DNA from: Rugamonas violacea | GTDB taxonomy: Bacteria; Pseudomonadota; Gammaproteobacteria; Burkholderiales; Burkholderiaceae_D | Assembly (NCBI RefSeq): GCF_016461825.1 | Contig: NZ_JAEMNU010000083.1 | Location: 203,172 to 256,950, forward strand | Direction: 5' to 3' | Length of the DNA: 53,779 bases | In this document: positions 1 through 8,232 of the stretch, piece after piece | How the letters are laid out: every line of letters begins with the position of its first letter | How positions within the stretch are numbered: the first letter of the stretch is position 1 | The notes under the pieces: generated by a model | What the model was told of the DNA's origin: nothing | Database searches by the model: none | The model's input: the letters and a program-made list of their open reading frames with translations, nothing else | Program-made: the position numbers and the translations under genes

Positions 1-221
1 GGGCCCCCCCCCCGGCTCTTTGCCTGTGGGGTTTTCCAGCCTCCCCGGCGCCCGCACACCCTGGCCTTCCAAGCCATCCGATTGGCCCGGAAAGCTTGCC
101 AATAAGTCAGCATTCTCAGCCGGATCATGGTGAAATCGTCCTAGCAATTCGACGCCGCCAGGCAACGGCAATCCCTGCCGCGTTCGCCAAGCCATCGTCC
201 CACTCCCAGGAGACAGACCCG

Positions 222-1565
222 ATGAAACTGACCTTGAAACGCAGCGCGACACTACTCGCCCGCCTCAGCCTCGCGGCGGCGGCCGGCCTGGCCGGCAGCC
301 AGGCCCAGGCGGCCAACAATCTCCCGCTGGTGATGGTGCATGGCTTCCTCGGCTTCGGCCCGAACGACCTGCAGGGCAGCGGCTTCCGCTACTGGGGCGG
401 CAACAACGACATCGTCGCCCACCTGCGCGCCGGCAACCACCAGGTGTTCGCCGCCGCCGTCGGCCCGGTCAGTTCCAACTGGGACCGCGCCGTCGAGCTG
501 TACTACCAGATCAAGGGCGGCTGCGCCGACTACGGCGCCAAGCACACCGCCAGCTACGCCGCCTTCGGCGCCATCCAAAAACCGGCCGGCAAATGCTGGG
601 CGGCCGACCCCAACAACAATCCGCAACACTATCCGCCGGCGCTGTACCCGGCCTGGGACGCCGCCCATCCGATCCACCTGGTGTCGCACAGCCAGGGCGG
701 ACAAACCGTGCGCACCCTGGTCCAGTTGCTGGAACACGGCTCGCCCAACGGCAACGAGGGCGGCGGCGCGCTCTACGCCGGCGGCAAGACCGGCTGGGTC
801 AAGAGCGCCTCGACCATCTCCACGCCGCACAACGGCACCACCCTGCGCGACGTCATCGTCGACTTCGTGCCGGCCGTCTCCGAGCTGGCCGGCAAGATCG
901 TCGAGGTGGCCGGCCTGGGCGGCAGCAACAACGCGCTCTACCAGTTCCGCCTGGAACAGTTCGGCCTGGCGCAAGGGCCGAGCGAGTCTCTGGCCGACTT
1001 CCTCGAACGGGTCAAGGGCGCGCCGTTCTGGTCGCTGGCCAACCACGACGCCGCGCAATGGGATCTGGGACCGGACGGCGCCCGCGACCTCAACAACTGG
1101 GTCAAGACCTCGCCCAACGTCTACTACTACTCGATCGGCAGCCGCGCCACCGAGACCGGCAGCGCCTGCTGCAACGGCACCGACCGCATCATCGCGCCTC
1201 TGCAAAGCGGCAACTACCAGTACGCCCGCGACGACATGATCTTCCTGCTCAAAAACACCGCCGGCGAATGGGTGGTGCCGGCGCTGCTGCGCCCGGGCAT
1301 GGGTTCCTACACCCAGTCCGCCGCCGGCCGGGTGCCCGTCGACAACAGCTGGTTCGCCAACGACGGCGTGGTCAACACCGTCAGCATGAAGGGACCGGCC
1401 AGCCAGCCGCAGCGCAACTACGACGGCAGCTCGGTGCGCGGCAGCTGGAACCACCTGGGTGTCTACGCCGGCAGCGACCACTTCGACGTGATCGGCTGGC
1501 AGCAACCGGCCGGCACCGTCTACGCCATCTACGACCGCCTGGCCGGCATCATCTTCGGTCTGTAA
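222..1565 (+). CDS. Secreted triacylglycerol lipase, family I.5-like
   Basis: Predicted exported alpha/beta-hydrolase that cleaves triacylglycerol ester bonds. The start at 222 is chosen because AGGAGA lies 7-8 bases upstream and the product then opens with a classical signal peptide (about residues 1-30, ending SQAQA). The nucleophile elbow HSQGG puts the catalytic serine at residue 157. NDGVVNTVSM carries the likely catalytic Asp381, and DHFDVIG the likely catalytic His420. The block from NDGVVNT to DHFDVIG closely matches what I recall of Geobacillus/Staphylococcus (I.5/I.6) lipases, which are zinc-containing. Length is 447 aa. The next gene lies 47 bases downstream and resembles part of a lipase chaperone, which is unexpected because I.5 lipases normally need none. 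In-frame upstream codons reach position 96 but have no ribosome site. Confidence 0.93.
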   Translation: MKLTLKRSATLLARLSLAAAAGLAGSQAQAANNLPLVMVHGFLGFGPNDLQGSGFRYWGGNNDIVAHLRAGNHQVFAAAVGPVSSNWDRAVELYYQIKGGCADYGAKHTASYAAFGAIQKPAGKCWAADPNNNPQHYPPALYPAWDAAHPIHLVSHSQGGQTVRTLVQLLEHGSPNGNEGGGALYAGGKTGWVKSASTISTPHNGTTLRDVIVDFVPAVSELAGKIVEVAGLGGSNNALYQFRLEQFGLAQGPSESLADFLERVKGAPFWSLANHDAAQWDLGPDGARDLNNWVKTSPNVYYYSIGSRATETGSACCNGTDRIIAPLQSGNYQYARDDMIFLLKNTAGEWVVPALLRPGMGSYTQSAAGRVPVDNSWFANDGVVNTVSMKGPASQPQRNYDGSSVRGSWNHLGVYAGSDHFDVIGWQQPAGTVYAIYDRLAGIIFGL

Positions 1566-1612
1566 GGGAGGCCCGGGCGGGCGCCGCCGGCGTCCGCCCG
1601 GGCGACGACACC

Positions 1613-2245
<633 letters not shown>

Positions 2246-2431
2246 TCCCGCCCGCCACTGTTGCGGCCTTGGCCCGCATGGCTCGGTTTGCCTATGCTAG
2301 CCACCCGATCGTTGCTATCATGAAGCGGTATTGCCGGCTTGCGCGGCCCGTCCCGGGTCACCGCGCGGGGTGCGGCAAACCCTGGCCGCGATGACCCAGG
2401 CAAGCGTTGTCGCCAATGAAAAGAGGCTACC

Positions 2432-3163
2432 ATGAGACAGCTGCCCGTTCTGCGCCGGACCCTCGCGATCCTGCTCCCCGCCCTCGCCCTCGCCGCCATT
2501 CCGGCGCACGCCAACCTGGTCGTCAACGGCTCCTTCGAGACCGTCACCGCCAGCAACACCACCTACTTCTACCTGGCCGGCGTCGGCAACTGGAGCAACT
2601 CCGACATCGGCGAGACCCTGGTCACCCCCAGCTTCACCGGCATCCTGTTCCCCGGCGTCGGCCTGGCCGGCGCCTTCCCCGCCAACAGCCCGGACGGCGG
2701 CAACTTCGTCCTGTCCGACGGCGACTACCACAACTCGCCCATCGTCCAGACCATCAGCGGCCTGACACCCGGCAACAAGTACAAGCTCAGCTTCTACCAG
2801 GCGCTGGCGCAGGACACCGAAATCTTCACCACGCCCGGCCCGGTGCGCGGCCAGTGGCAGGTCGACTTCGGCGGCGATGTGCAAATGTCGGCCCTGATGA
2901 CCGGCAACGGCGCCACGCTGACCTTCTCGCCCTGGGCCATGCAATCGATGAGCTTCACCGCCCACACCGCCACGCAAGTGCTGAGTTTCCTCTCGGTCGG
3001 CGCCGGCGATCCGCCCATGGTCGCCCTCGACGGCATCAACATCAACGCCGTGCCCGAGCCGGACGCCGTCTGGCTGCTCGGCATCGGCGGCCTGCTGATC
3101 GGCTGGAAGCTGCGCGCCCGCCGCGCCCGCGCCCAGGCCGTCCAAACCGTCCAGGCCGGCTGA
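2432..3163 (+). CDS. PEP-CTERM sorting domain protein
   Basis: A 243-aa exported protein with an N-terminal signal peptide ending near residue 27 (IPAHA). A beta-rich domain follows, starting NLVVNGSFETVT, an opening typical of extracellular PEP-CTERM proteins. The C-terminus has the tripartite sorting signal: VPEP, a hydrophobic helix (WLLGIGGLLIG) and an Arg-rich tail. In the family, exosortase cleaves this tail and the protein goes to the cell surface or exopolysaccharide matrix. The start is supported by AAGAGG 5 bases upstream. The tail after the helix is longer than usual, with RARRARAQ followed by about a dozen further residues. The ligand or role of the domain is unknown. Confidence 0.88.
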   Translation: MRQLPVLRRTLAILLPALALAAIPAHANLVVNGSFETVTASNTTYFYLAGVGNWSNSDIGETLVTPSFTGILFPGVGLAGAFPANSPDGGNFVLSDGDYHNSPIVQTISGLTPGNKYKLSFYQALAQDTEIFTTPGPVRGQWQVDFGGDVQMSALMTGNGATLTFSPWAMQSMSFTAHTATQVLSFLSVGAGDPPMVALDGININAVPEPDAVWLLGIGGLLIGWKLRARRARAQAVQTVQAG

Positions 3164-3248
3164 GCCGCGCCGCCGCGCCCACCGGCGCCAGCACCGGGCC
3201 GCCGTCCGCCGGCGGCCCGCCCTCCCGTCGACGGAGTTTGCCGCGCCC

Positions 3249-4085
3249 ATGGAAACATTACGCCAGCTGCAACAGAACCTGCCGCCGTTCGCCTTCGACC
3301 TGATCAAGTTCGGCAACGGACTGATCCTGCTGGCGCTGCTGCTGGTGCCGCTGGAGCGGCTGTTCGCCCTGCGTCCGCAACGGGCGCTGCGCGCCGGCAT
3401 CGGCACCGACCTCGGCTACTACTTCCTCACCAGCCTGCTGCCCAAGCGCCTGCTGGCCTGGCCGCTGGCCCTGCTCGCGCTGGGCCTGGCGCAACTGGCG
3501 CCGGCCGGCCCCTTCCCCTGGGTCGCCGCCCAGCCGCTGTGGCTGCGCCTGCCCGCCGCCTTGCTGGTGGCCGAGCTGGGCTTCTACTGGGGCCACCGCT
3601 GGATGCACGAGGTGGCCTGGCTGTGGCGCTTCCACGCCATCCACCACAGCGCCAAGGAAATGGACTGGCTGGTCAACTCGCGCGCCCACCCGCTCGACCT
3701 GGTGTTCATGCGCCTGTGCGGCTACCTCCCCTTGTACCTGCTGGGCCTGGCCCGGCCCGGCGCCGGCCAGGTCGACTGGGTGCCGCTGCTGGTGGCGCTG
3801 CTCGGCAGCATGTGGGGCTACTTCATCCACGCCAATGTGCGCTGGCGCCTGGGCTGGCTGGAGCAGCTGGTCAGCACGCCGGCCTTCCACCACTGGCACC
3901 ACGACAACACCGGCCCGGCCCACCGCCACACCAACTACGCCCCGATGCTGCCCTGGCTCGACCGCCTGTTCGGCACCTACCACGTCGAACGCGACGGCTG
4001 GCCGGCCGCCTACGGCATCGACCAACCGATGGAACCCGACCTGCTGGGCCAGTTGCTGCATCCCTTCAATCGGCGCGGCCCCTGA
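3249..4085 (+). CDS. Sterol desaturase / fatty acid hydroxylase superfamily protein
   Basis: Integral membrane di-iron enzyme of 278 aa. The superfamily inserts oxygen or a double bond into lipid substrates. Three histidine clusters expected to bind the two irons are visible: HRWMH near residue 116, HAIHH near 129 and HHWHHD near 214. Hydrophobic segments precede and separate them. Bacterial members of this branch act on unknown lipids, so the substrate is not predictable. The gene starts 85 bases after the PEP-CTERM gene on the same strand and converges with the EamA transporter gene. Confidence 0.9.
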   Translation: METLRQLQQNLPPFAFDLIKFGNGLILLALLLVPLERLFALRPQRALRAGIGTDLGYYFLTSLLPKRLLAWPLALLALGLAQLAPAGPFPWVAAQPLWLRLPAALLVAELGFYWGHRWMHEVAWLWRFHAIHHSAKEMDWLVNSRAHPLDLVFMRLCGYLPLYLLGLARPGAGQVDWVPLLVALLGSMWGYFIHANVRWRLGWLEQLVSTPAFHHWHHDNTGPAHRHTNYAPMLPWLDRLFGTYHVERDGWPAAYGIDQPMEPDLLGQLLHPFNRRGP

Positions 4086-4094
4086 GCCGCCCGC

Positions 4095-4973
4095 TCAAGC
4101 CGCCGCGCGCGGCGTCGAGGCCCACTGCACCGCGAGTATGCTGCCGATCACCAGCGCCATGCCCAGCAAGGACACGCCGCCCAGCGACTGCCCCAGCAGC
4201 GCCCAGCCCAGGGTGACCGCCGTCAGCGGACTGAGCAAACCCAGCGAGGACACCGCCACCGGCGACAGCCGGGCGATGCCACGGAACCACAGCGCGTAGG
4301 CCAGCAGCGCGCCGGCCACCGACAGATAGGCGTAGCCCAGCATCTGCAGCCCGCTCAGGGCCGGCAGCGGCGCGTCGGCCAGCCAGGCGACCGGCGCCAG
4401 CATCAGACCGCCGGCCAACAACTGCCAGCCGGTGAAGGCCAGCACCGGCACGTCCGGCCGCCAGCGGCGCGCCAGGAAGGTGCCGGCCGCCATGCAGACG
4501 GCGCCGGCCAGCGCCGCCGCGATGCCGACCGCGTCCCAGACCGAGCCGGGCGACAACAGCAGCGCCGCCATGCCACCGATGCCGACCACGCTGGCCGCCA
4601 CGGCCAAAGCGGGCGGACGGCGGCTATCCACCGTCCACGCCAGCCCCATCACCAGCAAGGGTTGGATCGCGCCGACCACGGCGGCCAAGCCGCCCGGCAG
4701 GCGATAGGCGGCGACGAACAGCAGCGCCTGGAAGAAACCGATGTTCAGCGCCGACAGCAGCAACAGCCGGCCCCACTGGCCCGACTTGGGCAGGCGGCGG
4801 CTGAACAAGGTCAGCAGTATGCCGGCCGGCAGCACGCGCAGCAGCGCCGCCGTGAACGGCCGGTCCGGCGGCAACAATTGCGTGGTGACGATGTAAGTCG
4901 AGCCCCAGATGACGGGCGCCAGCGCCGTCGTCAGCACGTCGGCCCAGGAGGAGTTGCGGTTGGATGTGTTCAT
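4095..4973 (-). CDS. EamA family (DMT superfamily) transporter
   Basis: A 292-aa inner-membrane protein with about ten hydrophobic helices in two repeats of five, the EamA/RhaT drug-metabolite exporter pattern. It opens with a short polar tail, then WGSTYIVTTQLLPPDRP, typical of the first EamA repeat. The substrate is not known; relatives export amino acids, purines or xenobiotics. It is transcribed away from a LysR gene and a MarR gene. Its upstream region carries two CTTGA-N2-TCAAG palindromes (4984-4995 and 5017-5028). A similar site lies in the MarR promoter, so MarR repression released by a small ligand is the most likely control. Confidence 0.92.
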   Translation of the reverse strand: MNTSNRNSSWADVLTTALAPVIWGSTYIVTTQLLPPDRPFTAALLRVLPAGILLTLFSRRLPKSGQWGRLLLLSALNIGFFQALLFVAAYRLPGGLAAVVGAIQPLLVMGLAWTVDSRRPPALAVAASVVGIGGMAALLLSPGSVWDAVGIAAALAGAVCMAAGTFLARRWRPDVPVLAFTGWQLLAGGLMLAPVAWLADAPLPALSGLQMLGYAYLSVAGALLAYALWFRGIARLSPVAVSSLGLLSPLTAVTLGWALLGQSLGGVSLLGMALVIGSILAVQWASTPRAAA

Positions 4974-4983
4974 GGTGAATTAC

Positions 4984-5028
4984 CTTGATATCAAGATAAA
5001 TAATGCTAACACATATCTTGAACTCAAG
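4984..5028 (-). promoter_or_regulatory. Two MarR-type operators overlapping the EamA promoter
   Basis: A perfect palindrome CTTGATATCAAG lies at 4984-4995, and CTTGAACTCAAG (perfect 5-bp arms, same spacing) at 5017-5028. The centres are 33 bp apart, about three helical turns. On the minus strand a TTGAGT -35 lies inside the distal palindrome and a CATTAT -10 follows 16 bp later (5000-5005), so the proximal palindrome falls at the transcription start. This arrangement fits repression by a MarR dimer pair. Confidence 0.7.
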
Positions 5029-5156
5029 TTAAACCGCGCAACGAAACCGCTGCGCCGGGCGAGCACCGCCGGCCGCCGCCAAAGCACCGGTCCGCCGCCT
5101 CACGATGCCAAAAATCGGCTATATTGAACCCCATGATTCAACAAAACGGGATGCTT

Positions 5157-6131
5157 ATGCGGCGTATCACCTTCGACCTCGATATCCTGCGCACCTACGT
5201 CACCGGCATCGAGCTGGGCAGCTTCGCCAAGGCGGCCGACCGCCTCGGCCGTTCGACCTCGGCCGTCAGCGCCCAGCTCAAGAAGCTCGAAGAACAGCTC
5301 GGCACGCCGGTGCTGCGCAAGGCCGGACGCGGCATGCTGCCGACGGCGGCCGGCGAAGCGCTGCTCGGCTACGCCCGCCGGCTGCTGGAGCTGAACGACG
5401 AGGCCGCCACGGCGGTGCGCGGCGTCGAGCTGGCCGGCAGCGTGCGGCTGGGCATGCAGGAGGACTTCGCCGAGCACATCCTCACCGACATGCTGGGCCG
5501 CTTCGCCCGCGCCCACCCGCGCCTGCGCATCGAGGCCCGCGTCGCGCGCAGCGCCGAACTGCTCGAACAGATGGCGGCCGGCCGGCTCGACCTGGCGCTG
5601 GCCTGGGATGGCGACGGTGGCAGCCGCTTCGCCGGTAGCGGCTTCGGCGGCGGCAATGGCAGCGAGCTCGGCGCCGACGCCGGCGCTCGCCGCGCCGCGG
5701 GCTGGCGCGGCGCACTCGACATCGGCCCCTTGCCGATGCGCTGGATAGGCGCGGCCGACCTCGCGCCGCCAACGCCGGGCCGGCGCGACGAACCGCTGCC
5801 GCTGGTCGTCTTCGACGCCCCCTGCCTGATGCGCAGCGCCGCCACCAACGCGCTGGACCGCGCCGGCATCGCCTGGCGCGTCGCCTTCACCAGTCCCAGC
5901 CTGGGCGGCGTGTGGGCGGCCGTGGCGGCCGGCCTGGGCGTGACGGTGCGCACCGACATCGGCGTGCCGGCGCAGTTGCGCGTGCTGGAGGACTGCGGCC
6001 TGCCGCCGCTGCCCGACGTCGGCCTGCTGCTGCACCACGCCGACGCGGCGGCCAACCCCGTCATCGAACGCTTGCGCGACATCGTGCTGCACACCCTGGC
6101 GCAGCACGCACCGGCGCAACGCGCCGCCTAG
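5157..6131 (+). CDS. LysR family transcriptional regulator
   Basis: A 324-aa DNA-binding regulator with an N-terminal winged helix-turn-helix (about residues 7-65, containing FAKAADRLGRSTSAVSAQL) followed by a substrate-binding-like effector domain. The start is uncertain. ATG at 5157 has GGGA upstream and gives the usual LysR opening MRRITFDLDILRTYV; ATG at 5133 is in frame but lacks a ribosome site. The effector domain contains a Gly/Ala-rich stretch of about 35 residues (near 150-185) that is unusual for the family and may be a loop insertion. It is divergent from the EamA gene and 58 bases upstream of the MarR gene, so it may help regulate the exporter. Confidence 0.9.
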   Translation: MRRITFDLDILRTYVTGIELGSFAKAADRLGRSTSAVSAQLKKLEEQLGTPVLRKAGRGMLPTAAGEALLGYARRLLELNDEAATAVRGVELAGSVRLGMQEDFAEHILTDMLGRFARAHPRLRIEARVARSAELLEQMAAGRLDLALAWDGDGGSRFAGSGFGGGNGSELGADAGARRAAGWRGALDIGPLPMRWIGAADLAPPTPGRRDEPLPLVVFDAPCLMRSAATNALDRAGIAWRVAFTSPSLGGVWAAVAAGLGVTVRTDIGVPAQLRVLEDCGLPPLPDVGLLLHHADAAANPVIERLRDIVLHTLAQHAPAQRAA

Positions 6132-6154
6132 GCATGCCTTGGCGCAGGCCGGCA

Positions 6155-6172
6155 TATAATCTTCACATCAAG
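6155..6172 (+). promoter_or_regulatory. marR promoter -10 and autoregulatory operator
   Basis: TATAAT at 6155-6160 is followed at once by CTTCACATCAAG (6161-6172), which differs from the EamA-promoter palindrome CTTGA-N2-TCAAG at one arm position. A repressor bound here would cover the transcription start of the MarR gene that begins at 6190. Confidence 0.65.
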
Positions 6173-6189
6173 ACAAAGCGGGACAGCAT

Positions 6190-6702
6190 ATGAAACCTGA
6201 GCGAGCCGCCGACGCGGTCGACCGCATCCTCGAGCAATGGCACCGCGAACGGCCGGACCTGGACGTCAGCCCGATGGCGACCATCGGCCGCGTGCGCCGC
6301 TGCGCCCTGCTGCTGCAGCGCCGCCTCGACGACACCTTCGCCGACTTCGGCATGAGCAGCTGGGAATTCGACATGCTGGCCACGCTGCGCCGCGCCGGCG
6401 CGCCGCACCGGCTGAGCCCGACCGCCCTGTTCTCGGCGCTGATGATCACCTCCGGCACCATGACCCACCGCCTGCAGCGGCTGGAGGCGGCCGGCTGGAT
6501 CGTCCGCCAGCCCAACCCCGAGGACGCCCGCAGCATGCTGGTGCAACTCAGCGACACAGGCTTGCAGCTGGTCAACCGCGCCGTCGAGGCACACGTCGCA
6601 AACGAGCACCGCATCCTGGCGCCGCTGGAAAAGAAGGAGTTGGCCGCGCTGGACGCCGGCCTGGCGCGCCTGCTGGCGGTGCTGGAAGCCGGCGAGCAAT
6701 AG
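6190..6702 (+). CDS. MarR family transcriptional regulator
   Basis: A 170-aa winged-helix regulator. The recognition region LSPTALFSALMITSGTMTHR, followed by the wing (VRQPNPEDARSMLVQLSDTG), lies near residues 75-125 and is typical of MarR. Dimerisation helices flank it. The family usually represses a nearby efflux gene and itself, with release by a phenolic or other small ligand. The matching palindromes in its own promoter and in the EamA promoter support that role here. The LysR gene ends 58 bases upstream on the same strand, but a separate TATAAT box is present. Confidence 0.92.
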   Translation: MKPERAADAVDRILEQWHRERPDLDVSPMATIGRVRRCALLLQRRLDDTFADFGMSSWEFDMLATLRRAGAPHRLSPTALFSALMITSGTMTHRLQRLEAAGWIVRQPNPEDARSMLVQLSDTGLQLVNRAVEAHVANEHRILAPLEKKELAALDAGLARLLAVLEAGEQ

Positions 6703-6750
6703 ATCGCGCGCAACCAAAATCGCGCGCAACCCGGCGCGGCGCGGCCCCGC

Positions 6751-7644
6751 TCACTCGGCCAGGCGCTCCTTCAAAAACGCGATGAAGAGCTTGGTCCTGG
6801 CCGGCAGATGCCGCGTGTCGGTAATCACATGCACCTCCACCGGCTCGGCCTGCCATTCCGGCAGCACGCGCAACAGGCGGCCCGCCGCCACGTCGTGCCG
6901 GGCGATGCGCGGGTCCAGCACGGCGATGCACAAGTCGTTGGCCGCCATGGTCAGCGCCAACGCCGCGCCGTTCGTCACGAAGCGCGACGCCTGCATCACC
7001 ATCACCGTCTCCTCGCCGCGCAGCAGAAGGTGCCTGGCGGAAAACTGCCCGCCGACGGTGGGCCGGCCGCACAGCGCGTGCCCAGCCAGATCGTCGGGAT
7101 GCGCCAAGGCCGGCTCGCGCCGCAGGTAGCCGGGCGAGGCGTACAGATAACGCGGCAGCGTGGCGATCTTGCGCGCCACCAGCGACGACGGCGAGGTCGG
7201 CGGCGCGCCCAGGCGGATCGCCAGGTCGTAGGGGTCGGCCTGCAAGTCCACCGCCCTCGGCGTGCAGTCCAGGTCAAATTTAATCAGCGGATAGGCGCGG
7301 GAGAATTCCCCCAGGATGGGCGCCAGATAGCCGACCGCGAAGCTCGACGTCATCGACACGCGCAAGGTGCCGATCGCCCGCTCCGACACGTCACGCAGCG
7401 ACTCGTGTGCGCACAAGGCCTCCTCGACGATGCCCTGGCAGCGTTTGAAGTACACCTCGCCCGCCTCGGTCAGCTCGACCTTGCGGGTCGAGCGGTGCAG
7501 CAGGCGCAGGCCGATGGCCTTCTCCAGCTCGGCGATGTTGCGCGACAGCGTGGAATTGGACATCTCCAGCGCCTCGGCGGCGCCGCGAAAACTCTTACGC
7601 TTGGCCACCTCGACGAACAGCCGCATGTAGTTCAATACATCCAC
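6751..7644 (-). CDS. LysR family transcriptional regulator
   Basis: A 297-aa LysR regulator with an N-terminal helix-turn-helix (FRGAAEALEMSNSTLSRNIA, residues about 20-40) and a LysR_substrate effector domain. It resembles the CrgA/DsdC-like subgroup that often controls a divergent oxidoreductase or efflux gene. The start is GTG at 7644: GGAG lies 7 bases upstream and the reading gives MDVLNYMRLFVEVA, the normal opening. A perfect TGGGATA/TATCCCA inverted repeat is 17 bases upstream of the gene. The divergent neighbour is only a small ORF, so the usual target gene may have been lost. Confidence 0.92.
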   Translation of the reverse strand: MDVLNYMRLFVEVAKRKSFRGAAEALEMSNSTLSRNIAELEKAIGLRLLHRSTRKVELTEAGEVYFKRCQGIVEEALCAHESLRDVSERAIGTLRVSMTSSFAVGYLAPILGEFSRAYPLIKFDLDCTPRAVDLQADPYDLAIRLGAPPTSPSSLVARKIATLPRYLYASPGYLRREPALAHPDDLAGHALCGRPTVGGQFSARHLLLRGEETVMVMQASRFVTNGAALALTMAANDLCIAVLDPRIARHDVAAGRLLRVLPEWQAEPVEVHVITDTRHLPARTKLFIAFLKERLAE

Positions 7645-7660
7645 GCCATTGCTCCATTTT

Positions 7661-7695
7661 TGGGATACTCAATTCGATTATACGCATTTATCCCA
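7661..7695. promoter_or_regulatory. TGGGATA/TATCCCA inverted repeat between lysR and the divergent ORF
   Basis: Perfect 7-bp arms (7661-7667 and 7689-7695) are separated by 21 AT-rich bases. The position between divergent genes, just upstream of the LysR start, fits a LysR-type recognition site, although the spacing is longer than the common T-N11-A core. Confidence 0.5.
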
Positions 7696-7747
7696 TCAGT
7701 GAAACAGCGCAGAATACAGGCTTATTCATTCAACAAGGGAAATCGCC

Positions 7748-7975
7748 ATGGCCACGTTCATCGGAAAAAAACCCAGCACTGAAGCTCAGTTCGCCGGCCC
7801 GCGTGGAACGGGAATCGACGCGGCGAGCGGGCGCGTGGCGCAGCCCTGCCGGCCGGTGATGGTGGTGGTGGACATGGCCTTTGCCGCCGATCACCCTGTG
7901 GCTGCGGGCGCCGGCCTGGCACCCGGCTTCACCGCCGAGCTGCTGAAGATGCTGGCGAATCTGGCGCGTCGTTGA
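7748..7975 (+). CDS. Small hypothetical protein, 75 aa
   Basis: I do not recognise this product. The ATG at 7748 has AAGGGA 6 bases upstream, which supports translation. The peptide is Ala/Gly/Pro-rich with one mildly hydrophobic patch (PVMVVVDMAFAA) and ends FTAELLKMLANLARR, a likely amphipathic helix. It is divergent from the LysR gene and lies next to a decayed gene fragment. It could be a genuine small protein or the surviving 5' part of a longer gene. Confidence 0.4.
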   Translation: MATFIGKKPSTEAQFAGPRGTGIDAASGRVAQPCRPVMVVVDMAFAADHPVAAGAGLAPGFTAELLKMLANLARR

Positions 7976-8003
7976 TCGCAGCAGCCGGACCGGGGCTTGC
8001 CGC

Positions 8004-8229
8004 CTACGCCATCGGCGTGTAGACGTCGTCCGGAATGGTCGAGCAGAGGAAGTTGTCGCAGTAGTAGGACACCAGGTCCAGCCAGTTGAATCCAGTTGCG
8101 ACAGCAGCAGCGACGCGACACCCGGGATGCTCTCGTTGCCATATTCCGACTTCCCCGAGACGTTGCAAACGACCGTGTACTGGCCGCCGCGCGTGACCAG
8201 GTGCAGGTTGGCGTCGCGGAACAGCTTGG
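8004..8229 (-). pseudogene. 3' remnant of an unidentified gene, frameshifted
   Basis: On the minus strand the sequence encodes LFRDANLHLVTRGGQYTVVC and about 20 more residues in one frame. A frame change near 8090 then gives FNWLDLVSYYCDNFLCSTIP and a natural-looking end DDVYTPMA before a stop at 8004. Codon use is coding-like across both halves. The 5' side is cut off exactly where the MFS gene ends (8233). I do not recognise the family. The layout suggests deletion or rearrangement joined the MFS gene to the tail of this gene. Confidence 0.55.
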
Positions 8230-8232
8230 TAA

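Noticed and set aside
1..221. Upstream in-frame extension of the lipase gene and the G/C homopolymer at the window start
   Set aside because: The extension has no ribosome site and hides the signal peptide; I see no gene or structured element in these bases.
2246..2431. Leader before the PEP-CTERM gene considered as a c-di-GMP riboswitch
   Set aside because: Some GGCAAACC-like sequence occurs, but the paired stems and conserved tetraloop receptor of the GEMM fold could not be laid out.
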